A stretch of DNA of 64,000 nt, taken from the NCBI RefSeq assembly GCF_027887165.1, contig NC_077227.1, positions 445,966,462 through 446,030,461 of the forward strand, read 5' to 3'. The translations under genes and the position numbers were made by a program. The stretch comes from Monodelphis domestica (Eukaryota; Chordata; Mammalia; Didelphimorphia; Didelphidae). Shown in pieces: positions 36,905 through 47,780 of the stretch. How positions within the stretch are numbered: position 1 is the stretch's first letter; each line of letters opens with the position of its first letter. A model generated the notes under the pieces. That model saw only the letters and a list, made by a program, of their open reading frames with translations. It ran no database searches and had not been told where the DNA came from.

Positions 36905-37260
36905 GCATATGAATGAATAAATGAATGAATGAGTAAGCATTTATTAATCACCTAGTGTGTGCTAAGGGGGGGCAGATATAAATGCAAAGACAGCTCTAGC
37001 CCTCAAGAAACTTACATTCTTTATTTTTATTTAAAATTTTATTTTTAAAAATTTGAACTTATTTGTTAAAGACAATATATAAAGTGAGCATTTTCTTTTT
37101 GTTTGTTTTTCTATTTTTCAACTTTTCAACTTTTATTTATTTTTAAAAATTATTTTACCCCCCCCCCATGATTACATGATTCATATTGTCTCCCTCCCTT
37201 CTTCTCCCCTCCTAGAGTTGACAAACAGTTCCACTGGGTTATACATGTGAGCATTTTCTA
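36905..37260. mobile_element. Repeat scrap followed by a reverse L1 3'UTR fragment
   Basis: 36905-37015 is the 'aagcatttattaatcaccta...ccctcaagaaacttacattc' repeat. 37020-37260 resembles the reversed L1 3'UTR at 3600-3700: 'gattacatgattcatattgt' and 'agttccactgggttatacat'. Confidence 0.55.
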
Positions 37261-37407
37261 TATAAGGTAAAACAGAAAGAGGATTATCATACATCCAGCT
37301 TACTTTTCCTTTTAAGCATATAAATTCAACATGCAACTTTCAAAGCTATCCAGTCTGTCAGCATTTCCATATGAATGCCCTTCTATTGAGGAGCTTTAAT
37401 TCCTTTT

Positions 37408-37605
37408 TTTTAAACTCTTACCTTCTGTCTTAGAATCAAAGCTAAGTATTGTTTCCAAAGCAGAGGAACAGGAAGAGTTAGGCAGTTGGGCTTAATTGAC
37501 ATGCCCAGAGCCACACAGCTAGAAAGTGTCTGAGGCCTGACTGGAACCCAAGTACTTCCCATCTCTAAACCTGGGTCTCAATCTACTGAGCTGCCAACCT
37601 ACCCC
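37408..37605 (-). mobile_element. tRNA-headed SINE with target duplication
   Basis: Diverged reverse SINE between 'agctttaattcctttt' (37392-37407) and 'agctttaatcctttt' (37606-37620). Confidence 0.85.
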
Positions 37606-38892
37606 AGCTTTAATCCTTTTATGAGAGACTCTACACAGGTTGTGTGCCAGGAAGGGATACTTTGATGCTGAAAGTTACAGGTGAACTGAGCCATTGGGGA
37701 ACAGACTAACACATACCCAACAGGAACAACAGCAAAAATGGATTTGATCAATGGGAAAGCAAGATGGTAGTACCCAATAGTACTAAGTGTAAGTATGAAG
37801 AGGCAGTGGAGTATAGTGAATAAAGAATTGACAATGAAGTAGGAAGGCTTTCCGTCTTTGACACACACACACATTGGCTTTATGATCCAAGCAAAGGTAG
37901 TTCTCTGTACTCTGTAAGTTGCAGAGAAGGTGCCCAACTGAACTGTTAATGTGAGCTTCTTCTCACAGAAGTTCCCTATATTACTGAAATCACAAGTCCA
38001 ATTCTATTCCCAGCCCAATCTATCCCCCAGTATAATGTGCAATTGGCTGTTTATCTTTTCTTTCTTTTTGTATTCATATACCCAGGGCCTTGAACATTGC
38101 AGGTACTTGGTACATATTTGTTGAATCATACTAAATTGAAAAGAGGTCTGTTACAGTGCTACTAGGTATCTCTGAAAGGAACACTAACCTTCAATGGAAT
38201 GTAGACTGGTCTAGGCCTTGATGCTTCCTAACATTTCCCTTTCACTGATATTTTAACATTATTTCAGCAAAAATCAACCTAGCTCAAACCTTTTATACCT
38301 TTTATTCCTGGAGATGCTGCTGCTGGATTTCTCTCCTCCCTTTTGGTAAGAAAGCAGGTAGAAGTCTCCCTCCACCCTTGTCTTTCAAGAAAACCCTAGG
38401 GTGCGACAAGAGGTGTTAAAAGATGGTCCAGTGGGGTCTACAAAGATCCAAGGTAGATTTATTTACATATTAGGGTTAATGTTCAATGTCCACCTGACAC
38501 AGGAAAGAAAGTAGGCCCCTACTAACTGTTCCTACAGTGTTCCCCTGAATGTATTCTTGGCCAGCCTCAAACTCCTCCAATTACCAAAAGGGTTTAAACT
38601 ATTACGCCAATTTCTCCCCTTCCTTACTATCATTAGACTCAGCTCAATTTTATGACATTCTTTTCTAAGCACATCCCAATTTCAGGCCATGTTATAATAT
38701 TCATGCCCTCTGAATTTTTTAAAATGTACACCCTCCACCTCCAAATAAGCCTAGCATAATCTAATTTACAAAGTTTTCCTTGCCATGATCTTGTAAGCTT
38801 GGTCATACTAGTATTATCATCTCTATTAACAGCACTGAGATAGAGGAAAATAAATTAGGTGACTGTCCCAGTCACTTAAGAGTCCAATGAAA

Positions 38893-39270
38893 AGAACACT
38901 GGATTTACAAGGTTTGTGGAATTTGACTCTTTGTAACTCCTTTTGGGATTTTCTTGGCATAGATACTAGAATGGTTTGCCATTTCCTTCTTCAGCTCATT
39001 TTACAGATAAGAAAACTGAGGTAAACGGGGTAAAGTGTCTGGTGTCCCATAACTAGTAAGTGTCTGAGGTCAAATTTGAACTCAGGTCTTTCCTGACTCC
39101 AGGCCAAGCATTCTTTCCACTGTGCCACTTAGTCACTCTAGAGTCAAAAGACCTGGGTTCAAATCCAGAATTTTCTACTTGCTTCCTATGTGACCTTGGG
39201 CAAGTCATAATATCTTGTTTCAGTTTCTTCATTTATAAAATGAATGATTCCTACTTTTAAATGCTAGGAT
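38893..39270. mobile_element. Mar1 CORE-SINE (reverse) beside a MIR-like SINE (forward)
   Basis: 38893-39140 on minus has the Mar1 end 'ggaaatggcaaaccattcta' and 'tatgccaagaaaatccc'. 39141-39270 on plus has 'gacctgggttcaaatccaga' and 'gaccttgggcaagtcataat'. Confidence 0.7.
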
Positions 39271-40409
39271 TCTTCCCTTTCTCTTCCCCTTTTTGAGACT
39301 GAATCTCCCTATGTCATCCAGACTAGAATTATAGCAGCCATTCCCTGGCCATACAGACCAGCACAGAAGCTTTGACCTGTTCTGTCTACAACCTGGGCTG
39401 GATCATCACTACTTGGCCAAACTCATGGCCTCCTCCCTACTGGAGGCTCACTGGATTTAGTATACACACTCAATGAGCTTTTAGCCCACTGCAGCTTAGC
39501 ACTTCTGACCACAAGAGATCCACAAGAGATACCTGGTAATAGGAATTAGAAATAAATGCTTTGAACTCCTTTTTAACATAAAAAATTTTCGCACCTGACA
39601 TGATAATAGTTGTACTATTGGTAGTACATGCTGAACAAAAACATGATAAAAAAACTAGTACGAATGCAATACTTTTAAATAGTAACATATATAATATGTT
39701 TATCCCAACAGTAGAAAGTACATTTGCTTACTTATGAATTTACATTTGGAGTCAAAGTAGGAGAAAGTTTATAATCCAAAATCTTAGAACCTCTAGTCTA
39801 GAAGATCTTTGAGGTCCATTTCAACTTTAAATTGTATGACCTTATTTATTCCACTACACTTGTTCCCAGCATGAATATAAAATAGGACAGACCAATCTCC
39901 CAAGGCTTCTGCCTTCATACCACAGACTTTCTATCACAGGCCAGAACTAAGTCAGTCAACAGGCATTTATTAAGTGACTTCTAAATGGTAGTCAAGAGAA
40001 ATGCCTTTCAAGAACCTTTCCACATCTCTATAGATAGGAAGGAGATGATAGCAATTCAAGTTAAGCACTTCTTAGCAATACCTCTCAAAAAGACAAGATG
40101 TCACAAAGAATAAAGAAGGAAGAGAAAGATAATGTGGAAAAGAAAAGGAAGAAGGGGAAAAGAATGGGAGAAAATGAGAAGAAAGGTTGATAGGGAAATT
40201 ATTTTAATTCATTGACCCATGCAATTAATACAGACCAGAAACACCAGTCTTCAGTGAAATACGTAACAATTTGAAATGGGTCAGCCTAGCTAACCACAGG
40301 AAAAATGAGGCAGAAGTTGAACATATTTCCCAAAAGTTACACGTGTACATAGACAAACAGATACAAAGGGTACTGGACAAATGCTTCAGATGGACAATAT
40401 TGGAGTCAG

Positions 40410-40605
40410 GCAACATGGTACAATGGAAAGAGCTCTTGGCACTTAAGTTAAGAGGACTGTGGTTCAAATTTCAAATCTGATGCTATCTGTAGAACCATAA
40501 ACAAATTACAATCTCTCTGGCCCTATTTTTTTCATCTATAAAATAAGGGGGTAGGGTTTGGATTCAGGAACCTCTCAGGTACCTTTCAGCTCTAGATCCA
40601 TGGCA
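40410..40605 (+). mobile_element. CORE-SINE with 'ctttcagctctagatccatg' tail
   Basis: 'caacatggtacaatggaaag' head, 'actgtggttcaaatttcaaa' box, and a tail like that of the 10.7 kb copy. Confidence 0.65.
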
Positions 40606-41149
40606 TCCCCCTCTTCTCCAGACAGTCCTACATACAACCTAACAGCCTTGTTGCAGACAAGAGGCTACAGCTTGGAGATTTCAACCCCCCAAAAAACATA
40701 TACAATTGCTATTTTCACTTCCTCTCTTCTCACTTTCTAAAACCTCTGAGATCTAGCTTCTAACCTCATCACTCAACTGAAACTGATCTCTCCAAACTTA
40801 CAGGATACTCTTACTTGATAAATCTAATGGCCTCTTTTCAATTTTCAACTTTTCTGATCTTTCACAGCATTTGAAGCTACTGAACACCTTCTGAACCAAA
40901 GGTTCTTCTCCTGAATTTTATTATTTTCTGACATTTTGATAACTGTATTAAAATATAATTGGTTTACTTTATAATCCTACATATCTACATATTTAAAATG
41001 CCTACATAGGCATTTTAAAACATTATTTTGAAAAGGGGTCGATAGGTTTCACCAGACTGCCAAAAGATTCAATAACAGAAAAAAAAGTTAAGGAAACCTG
41101 CCTAAATGGTTCATTCCTCTCTAGGTTTTTGTGACTAAAGAGGATAGTT

Positions 41150-42200
41150 CCCTTCCCACCTTTATGACCTCAACTTCCCAATCTCTTTAACTATATCTTT
41201 ATCCATGTTATATACACTAATTACAGGTGTCCCCAAGGCACTGTCCTGGAGTTCTCTTCTTTTTAAATTCTCTTCCTTGATCTCATTAAGTTCCAATGGA
41301 TTTAATCACTATCTTTCTGCATAGGATTCTGAGATATGGATATCCATCTCTACTTGCCTAAGTTTCAATTCTGCAACACCAATTGCCTGTAAGACACCTC
41401 AAACTGGGTGTCCCATAGGCATCTCAAACTCCACATGGCCAAAATTAAACTCATCATTTTCCTCCTCCCAACCTCCTTCCTTCTCAAATTTCTTATTGTT
41501 GGCAAGGGTACCATCATTTTCCCAGTCACATAGGTTCAAAAATCTGTGTCATTTTTGATACCTCTCTACTGCTAAATCACGTATCTAATTAGCTGCCAAA
41601 TCTTTTAATCTCTCTTTACAACATCTCTCTCATATGAGCCCTTCTTTTGAATCACATAATCACTACTTCGGTTGAGGACTAAACTATCTCTCACCAGGAT
41701 TATTGCAATAACCTTCTAATTGGTTTTCCTGTTCATGTCTCTCTCCCCATTTCACTTCACTTCACTTCACTTCACCCACTTGATGTTAATGTGATTATAT
41801 CAGCCTCTTATTCAATAAGTTCCATTGGCTTCTTATTACTTCCAGGAGCAAATATAAAGCATTTTTGCATTTAAATCTTTTTATAATCTAGTCCCTTACT
41901 ATGTTCCTAATGTTGTTCTTTCTATTTCCTTCTAAACACACTATGATTTTGCCATACTGGTCTACTTGATATTTCTCTCTCTCATCTCCACAATATTCCA
42001 CTGACTGTTTTCAATGACTGGCATACTTTCCCTGATTCCTTTAAGACTCAAGTGCTATCTCCTTCAGAAGGCCTTTCCTAGTTTATCTGTTGCCCTCTTC
42101 CAAACCCTCAAGATGCTAGTGCCATCCCCTCAAGTTACCTTCCATCTATTTAATCTGTATTTATCTGGTAAGTTTTGATTTATATCATTTTTTTCCTTAA
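41150..42200 (+). mobile_element. L2 LINE, about 1 kb of the 3' coding part
   Basis: Pieces in L2 order: 'aaggcactgtcctggagttc', 'cacatggccaaaattaaact', 'ggattattgcaataaccttc' and 'cagaaggcctttcctagttt'. No open frame remains. A (TTCAC)5 run lies at about 41752-41776. A further L2 end is at 42945-43060, beyond the LTR at 42480-42921. Confidence 0.7.
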
Positions 42201-42479
42201 GAGGAAGAACTTTTACTTTTTCCTGTGAATCTGCTTAGATAAACCTAATATGTTTGCTTTTCCACTGATTCTTCACTGAAATTTATCTAGCCTCTATTCC
42301 TTAGTTCCTCCCAATCCTGCTTCCTTCTTGATTGCTGATGTCTTTCCTGGCCCTCTATTTCAGGAAAGCCTCTAGACAGGCTTAATTCCCCCATCCTACT
42401 CCACAACTTTGTCCTTTACAGCCTCTCAACAGTCACTAGCACAACTCATCCTCTCTCCAACAAACTCCAGGTCTGGAAC

Positions 42480-42921
42480 TGTGATCAATTCAATAATAAA
42501 CAAAATTGTCAATCCTGATTGATGAGGATCCAATACAAGAGGCAATAATGAGATCAGAGTAGGGCGATAGAGCAAGGTTTATTAGATGAAGGAGGAAGAC
42601 CCAATGTCAGTAAGATTAGCAAAGGGTCCTAACTGGAAGATGAGTTGTAGAGGATTAGGTAATCTTGGATTTATCTCATTGGCTGTTGGGGGGTGGGCAG
42701 CTGGTTCCCATGATCATATGGTTTTTAGCAGGATACAGACAGGATAGGTTGGGACTATCAATCCATCTTGAATGTGTCAGGTATGAGAAGTTCCAGCCTC
42801 TGCTAGGCAGAATAGCTGCTTTGTTCTGAAGTTCCAGCTGGTATTGGGAAGGGGGAGCTGATAGTTTCAATTGGGGAAGAGGAGGAAAAGGGGGCTCAGG
42901 CATATCAAAAATATTTCTCAA
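42480..42921 (-). mobile_element. Probable solo LTR, ERV1-like, reverse
   Basis: On minus: starts near 'tgagaaatatttttgatatg', has pyrimidine-rich blocks, then 'ctaataaaccttgctctatc' (poly(A)-type signal typical of gammaretroviral-type LTRs), and ends near 'gaattgatcaca'. L2 sequence lies on both sides, so it seems to have entered an L2. No coding region. Confidence 0.45.
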
Positions 42922-43739
42922 AGGCTTCTACTACCCCAAGAATTATCTCTACTTATTAGAATGTAAATTTCCCCTAAATCAGAGACTGTCTTTGCTTTTC
43001 ATTAGGTCCCCAGCATCTGGCATAGAGCTTAGCACATAATACCACTTAGCACAGAGCCTGACCTTATCCAATGTTAAGTCAATGTTATTTTCATTCATTC
43101 ATTCAATCAAAGTCTGGGCTCAATCAAATTAACCAGGTCTGAATTTGAGAAAATGCTTAACTTTTCAGAGATCAAGAACCCAAGCTAGTCTTCATCATCT
43201 TTTTAATAGTAAAGTTTTCTAAATGCTATTAAAACTGGGATTCTTGGACCACAATTTCACAAGAATCACAAATGTGGAAAAAGTATATATTAACACTTCG
43301 TGCATGGGGGCTGCAATGAATTATCATTAATAAGTTACTTTGGAGAATATAAAAATCATCACCAAAGTACACCTATGACAAAAAGATATGGTGCTCATGA
43401 GAGTAAGGGGTTAGCTAGGAATGCTGTGCTATATTGCTATTTGTAAAATATTAAATCAATGGAGAAAGATCCCCATCCTGTGGAAAATAATTTCACCTAT
43501 CTGAGCTTCAATACTCTAGTCCTTAAAACAGAAATAAACATTAAGGTAATACTAATTCAAGTTGTTTTCTACAGCATATTTACAGAAAGACAAACAAGAC
43601 ACACACAAGATGAGATGTGGAGGGGAGTCAACCATCACTTGTGGAGGCGGTCTACAAACTGATGATATCACTGTTTTATTGAAATATTGTTACTATAATA
43701 ACTCACGTTGCTAGATTGTTTTGTGCTTTCCTCACAACG

Positions 43740-44200
43740 ATCCTGTGGGCTACGGTGTAGGAAAGAAGGGGAAGAAAAGAAATGACTGAGGGGAACAAAG
43801 CAAAAAGTAGAGAAAGTGAGAGTAAAGAAGTCAAGGGGAGAAAAGCATAAGGTGGTGGAGGGATAGAAGGCAAAATAAGGAGGAAGGCAAAAATAAGGAA
43901 GGTTGAAGGAGAAAAAAAATTAGAAGAAAAGAAGAAAGGAGGAGGAAAAAAAGAAACGGGGAGGAAAAGTGAACGGGAAAACGAAGAGAAACTGGGGTGG
44001 AAGAAGGAAGAGGAAGGCAGGAAACAAACGGGAGGAGAGAAGGAACGGACACAGAAAAGAGCAAATGGAGAAAAGGAGCAAAGAGGGAAAAGGAATGAAA
44101 ATAGGAGATGGTGATAGAGGGGGCCAATGCCTGGAAGGAAAGAAGGGGAAGTATGGAGGCGAGAAGGAAGGGCGTCAGAGAGGGAGCAGTGGCGGGCTTG
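43740..44200. repeat. Purine-rich tract in the start of intron 1
   Basis: About 460 bases almost free of pyrimidines on the plus strand (runs of 'aggaggaaaaaaagaaa' kind), directly beside the CpG island. On the transcribed minus strand it is a pyrimidine tract. A shorter purine run follows the island at about 44725-44800. Long open frames on both strands here are low-complexity artefacts. Confidence 0.8.
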
Positions 44201-44720
44201 GGGACTCAGGATAGGGGAGAAAGGCCTTCGGTGGTCGCCGCCGGTGGAGGGACGAAGTGGCTAAGAAAACAAAAGGGGAATGATGTGGGGCCGGAGGGCT
44301 CCGGAGGAGGAGGCCTAAAGCCTGCCGGCGCCGAAGCTCCAGGCAGAGGCTGAGCCCAGGAACGAGGATAGGTACCCCGGAGGAAGATCTTTGGGAGTAA
44401 GGGGGTTGCATTTACCAGAGCCTGGAAGTGGCGCTGTCCGACGTCTAAGCCCAAGCGTCCCGCTGCGCCGGCCTCCACTCACGCCCAGCGGCCGCCGCGG
44501 CGTCCAGGCCCCAACGCTGCTCCCGCCCCCCCACCCCCCGCTGCTGCCGTCGCCGCTCCGCTTCCGGCTCCGGTACAGTTTCCGTTTCCTGTTCCGGCTC
44601 GGAACTCCAGGCTCGGACTCCGTCGCTCCTGGAGACGGTAGTCTTACGGCCCTACCGCTGCCTGGACGCAGAGGAGAGCGCCCTCTGCCAGACCGGAGGC
44701 CCAGCGCAGTCTGATCCGGG
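44200..44720 (-). promoter_or_regulatory. CpG-island promoter with ETS-like sites and a GC box
   Basis: The only long GC-rich, CpG-dense stretch in the window. It contains 'gcttccgg' at 44560-44567 (CCGGAAGC on the minus strand, an ETS/GABP-type core), further GGAA cores around 44580-44600, and a GC box at 44522-44531 (GGGGGGCGGG on minus). There is no TATA box, as is usual for housekeeping-type promoters. It lies just upstream of the inferred exon 1 donor. Activity to the right is possible, but I see no gene on the plus strand. Confidence 0.75.
44416..44700 (-). other. Exon 1 of the NCOA5-like gene (5' untranslated), start approximate
   Basis: Inferred first exon. The CpG island reads out leftward and has a good donor, CTG|GTAAATG, with the last exon base at 44416. 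It would join exon 2 at 36656. In the frame of the coding start, exon 1 has no ATG, and TGA lies at 44479-44481, 24 codons upstream of the proposed ATG. This supports initiation in exon 2. The transcription start is not determined; the right edge is a guess from the position of the ETS-like and GC-box motifs. Confidence 0.5.
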
Positions 44721-44824
44721 GTGGAGAGCAAAGAAAGGAGAAAAGGGTAGAAAGGGAGGGAAAAGGAGAGAAAAGAGGGAGGGAAACATAAGGATAAAGG
44801 ACAATAGCTGGATTCCAGGGATTC

Positions 44825-45000
44825 TTCACCTTTTATGTATCAGGAACCCTTTGGGCGGTCTGAGAAAGCCTATGAATACCTCAGAAAAATATTTTCAAAT
44901 GCATAAAACAACATACATAATATTACAAAGAAAATCAATGACCACCGAAATAGACTTCTCTATTTATTGCTAAACAAGTTCAAAGACCTCAAGAAAGGAA
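44825..45000 (+). mobile_element. Old interspersed repeat, unnamed family (copy 3)
   Basis: 'aaccctttgggcggtctgag', 'aaagcctatgaatacctcag', 'ttttcaaatgcataaaacaa'. Best preserved of the copies in this window. Confidence 0.55.
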
Positions 45001-45170
45001 TCTCTCTGTGACCATGTATACAATGTAGTTGGGAGGATATGGGTTAAAATCTGACCTCAGACACTTCTTATCTGTGAGACCCTGGGCAAGACACTTAACC
45101 CTGCTTGCCTAGCCCTTAACACTTTTCTGTCTTCAAATGCATATCAATATAGAAGGTAAGGGTTAAAAAT
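45000..45170 (+). mobile_element. tRNA-headed SINE, diverged
   Basis: 'gggttaaaatctgacctcag', 'accctgggcaagacacttaa' and 'agaaggtaagggttaaaaat' in SINE order; the head is degraded. Confidence 0.65.
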
Positions 45171-45184
45171 TCAAAAACCCTCTG

Positions 45185-45230
45185 ATTGTGTGTGTATGTG
45201 TGTGTGTGTGCGCGCGCGCGCGCGCGCACA
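45185..45230. repeat. (TG)n(CG)n alternating tract
   Basis: A TG run with one TA break passes into nine CG steps and then CA. The alternating purine-pyrimidine order is the classic Z-DNA-prone pattern. CG repeats are rare here because methylated CpG decays. Confidence 0.9.
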
Positions 45231-46031
45231 TAATTATATAGAGAGACAGGAGACAGAGGGGAGAAAGTGAGAGAGGTTATTGTATGCTTTTGATACACAT
45301 GTAAATATATGTATGTGTATATACACACATGCACACGTGTAGTTGAAATTGAGATATAATACCTACCTATATACACATAGTTAATCCTCAACATTCCTGC
45401 ATTTAACATTCACTACTTCAAACATTTGCATGATTATTTTAGGAACCTCATTTTCACTTTCCCCCTTGCAACCAGGAACATTCAAAGCTATGCATCCTAG
45501 AGAAAAACACAAGAGAAATGATTACATAGGTTTGTGGAGCAGCTGGTATCCTACTAGGCTTATCATTGGTCTTGTTCACCTTATTATTGTAGAATAAAGA
45601 GGTCCATGTGCATATATTGCATATTTTCACTGTTTGTCTTTAAAACTCAAGTTTTGTGTTGCAATTGCACCTCTCAATCATAGTGCAAGTCTTTGGGATC
45701 TAAGCCTAAGTGCAAAGTCAGTGATGTGGATTAGTGAAAAAATAAAAATGTTAGATAAGCCTCATGTGGAAATGTCTGCAGCCATTTGTTGTCTGCAAGA
45801 CCATTTGTTGTCTGAAAGACCTTAAGGATCTCAAAAGGCACAGAAAGCAGACTTCAATGTCAGATTATTTCAAGGCAGATGCATCCACTAGCTGTGAAAG
45901 ACAGAGTATCAAGGTGATGTCAAGACCATGTCAATCTCCCACAGCAACAACTAAGGTCCCAGTAACCTCTCTTGGTTTTCAGAAGATAGCCAAGGTAGAG
46001 AGGTTTGTAGCAGTATAATACTTTATGCAGT

Positions 46032-47780
46032 TGTGAACCTTAAAAAATTCTCAGACCCTACTTCATAAGCTTAGGATTGTAAACCTTAAAAATTTCCCAG
46101 ACCCTACTTCATAAGGTTGGGTTAAGACCATTCCCCATTGGGACCATTCCCCATTTGGGCAGTGAAGGTACTTATATCAGGAATGTGAGAACTCTACTTA
46201 GATCAGGAATGTGAGACCTCTACTCCACCCCTACTTAAGTCTGCCCTAGGGGAAGATAAAGTTGTAAACTCTTTGCTGAACAATGAAAAGTATTTAAACC
46301 CATACTTACAGTAAGACAAAAAGTTCTTAAGCTATGCCTATTTTTGGATATAATACAAAGGGGTGCTAAGTACCTATAAAGGTCAGGCAACTTGTGAACT
46401 TACAAGGAGCAAAGAGGTGAAAACTTACTCAGAGATTCTAGTCTACTCAGATGTGAATTACTCAAAAGATTAGTCTACTCAGTTGTGAACTAAGAATGGT
46501 CTGTCCTTTGAAAAACTTCTACTGTGATTGGTAGATGTGAGAACTTAGGGGAGGAGACAAAGGAGAAAATTCCCTTTAAAAGAAGAAGAGAAACTGAGAA
46601 CAGGGACAGTCTATTGGAGACAGTCTGTTAGGACAGTCTCTTGAGGACAGACAGAAGAATCTCTCTCTGGAGAAGGATGGCTGGCTGAACTGGTGTCTAT
46701 TTTATTGCTTGGACAGATCTTGTGGTGAGTGATTAAGAACTGACTGATCTCTCTCTTAGGACTCACGTCTAGGCCATGTTGGCTTAAGGCCCTTCATACT
46801 TATTCCTTTCTTATTCTCTCTCTCTTTCTTTAATTCCTCATTCGTATGAATTAAATTCTCTATTGTGACAAGGAAATCACTTTAAAAGACTGATATATAT
46901 TAATTTAAGGTCCCCAAGGAATTCAGCTATGTAATTCCCAAATGAAAACTCAAGTCAGCAGTCAACCTTTTATGGAGTTTAATTACAAACAGGAGGAAGA
47001 AAGGTACTAGAGAGAGAGAGATAGAGGGAGAGAGAAAGGGGAAAGAAGGGAATAGGGCTTAAATACCCCTTCTGTTTAGGTTGGGCCAAAAGGCCCTAGC
47101 CCTTAGATAGCTGAGGCAAAGAAAAGAGATCAGTCCCTATCACTCACGTGACCAAAATGGAGAAACAGTCTCAGGGGCCTCCACCTCCAGCTTCCTTCAG
47201 AGCAAGCTCCTCAGAGCACAACCTCTCAGAGCAAAACCTCTCCAACCAACCTCCTAGTCCTCAGACCCCGCTATCTTTAAGGAAACCATCCAAGTTCCCT
47301 CCCCTCAGTTCTCACATCTACCAATCACTGTCCATGTCTTCCCTGTGCCAATGGTGGCTCTAGCTTAACCCAGGACCGCCCAGAAGTCTGTGGCTTTGCA
47401 CATGTCTGTTGAAGGTCATATTCTCAAATAATTAAATTTTGACCTATGCTGCAGCCCTTCCTAAATCCTGTTAGGACTGAGTAGGGTGGAGATTATATCA
47501 ATTCTAAAATCAATCATGACTCAAAGAACTTCCTGTTCTATGCTTAAGCATAGGTCAAAGCCCTTTCCATTGTTCAGCAAAAGGTTTCTGTCCTAAAGTA
47601 ATCTTAGGTAGGGAGGAGAAGGACCCTCCCTACCTAATGTTGGAAATGGGGAAATTTCCAACATTCATAAGTCTAAGAAATTTTAAGGTTTACACTATAA
47701 AACCCAGTTGACTTGGGTATATTCATAATTGGGAATATTTCCCTGGCGACCACCTTATATATTGATTTTAAAACAAGACA
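46032..47780 (+). mobile_element. Solo LTR, type B, split by a type A LTR
   Basis: Parts 46032-46863 and 47695-about 47780. It shares a block order with the copy at 55817-63550: 'gttaagaccattccccattg', 'ctgaacaatgaaaagtattt', 'ctactgtgattggtagatgt', 'cttgtggtgagtgattaaga', a CT-rich run, then 'gggaatatttccctggcgac'. No retroviral genes. The outer edges are approximate. Confidence 0.7.
46864..47694 (-). mobile_element. Solo LTR, type A, inside the type B LTR
   Basis: On minus it runs from TGTAAACCTTAAAA to CCTTGTCACA (831 bp), with 'ctat' on both sides (46860-46863 and 47695-47698), a 4-bp target duplication. Internal marks: CACGTG E-box, 'ggggtatttaagccctattc' (TATA-like), a CT-rich run. The plus-strand copy at 51015-51991 confirms the same ends. 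Confidence 0.9.

Larger units (their letters stand above)
36657..44415 (-). other. Intron 1 (about 7.8 kb)
   Basis: Between inferred exon 1 and exon 2. It contains an L1 3' scrap (37020-37260), SINEs, a long L2 stretch (41150-42200), a probable reverse LTR (42480-42921) and the purine tract. An A/G-rich patch lies at 40080-40190. No further exon recognised. Confidence 0.5.

Noticed and set aside
42676..42921. 81-codon minus-strand frame rich in proline
   Set aside because: Lies inside the probable reverse LTR; LTR U3 sequence, no known protein pattern.
43831..44214. Open frames of 98 and 81 codons in the purine tract
   Set aside because: Low-complexity DNA: one strand gives Lys/Arg/Glu/Gly, the other Phe/Leu/Ser/Pro. 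No family likeness.
44206..44731. Several long open frames on both strands of the CpG island
   Set aside because: They overlap in almost every frame, are rich in Gly, Pro and Arg, and reflect few AT-rich stop codons. One of them overlaps exon 1 in frame, but it starts with GTG and TGA lies directly before it.
44700..46020. A divergent gene on the plus strand from the CpG island
   Set aside because: The only open frames to the right belong to the Tigger-like transposon, and SINE and old repeat sequence lies between. No exon or splice chain found.
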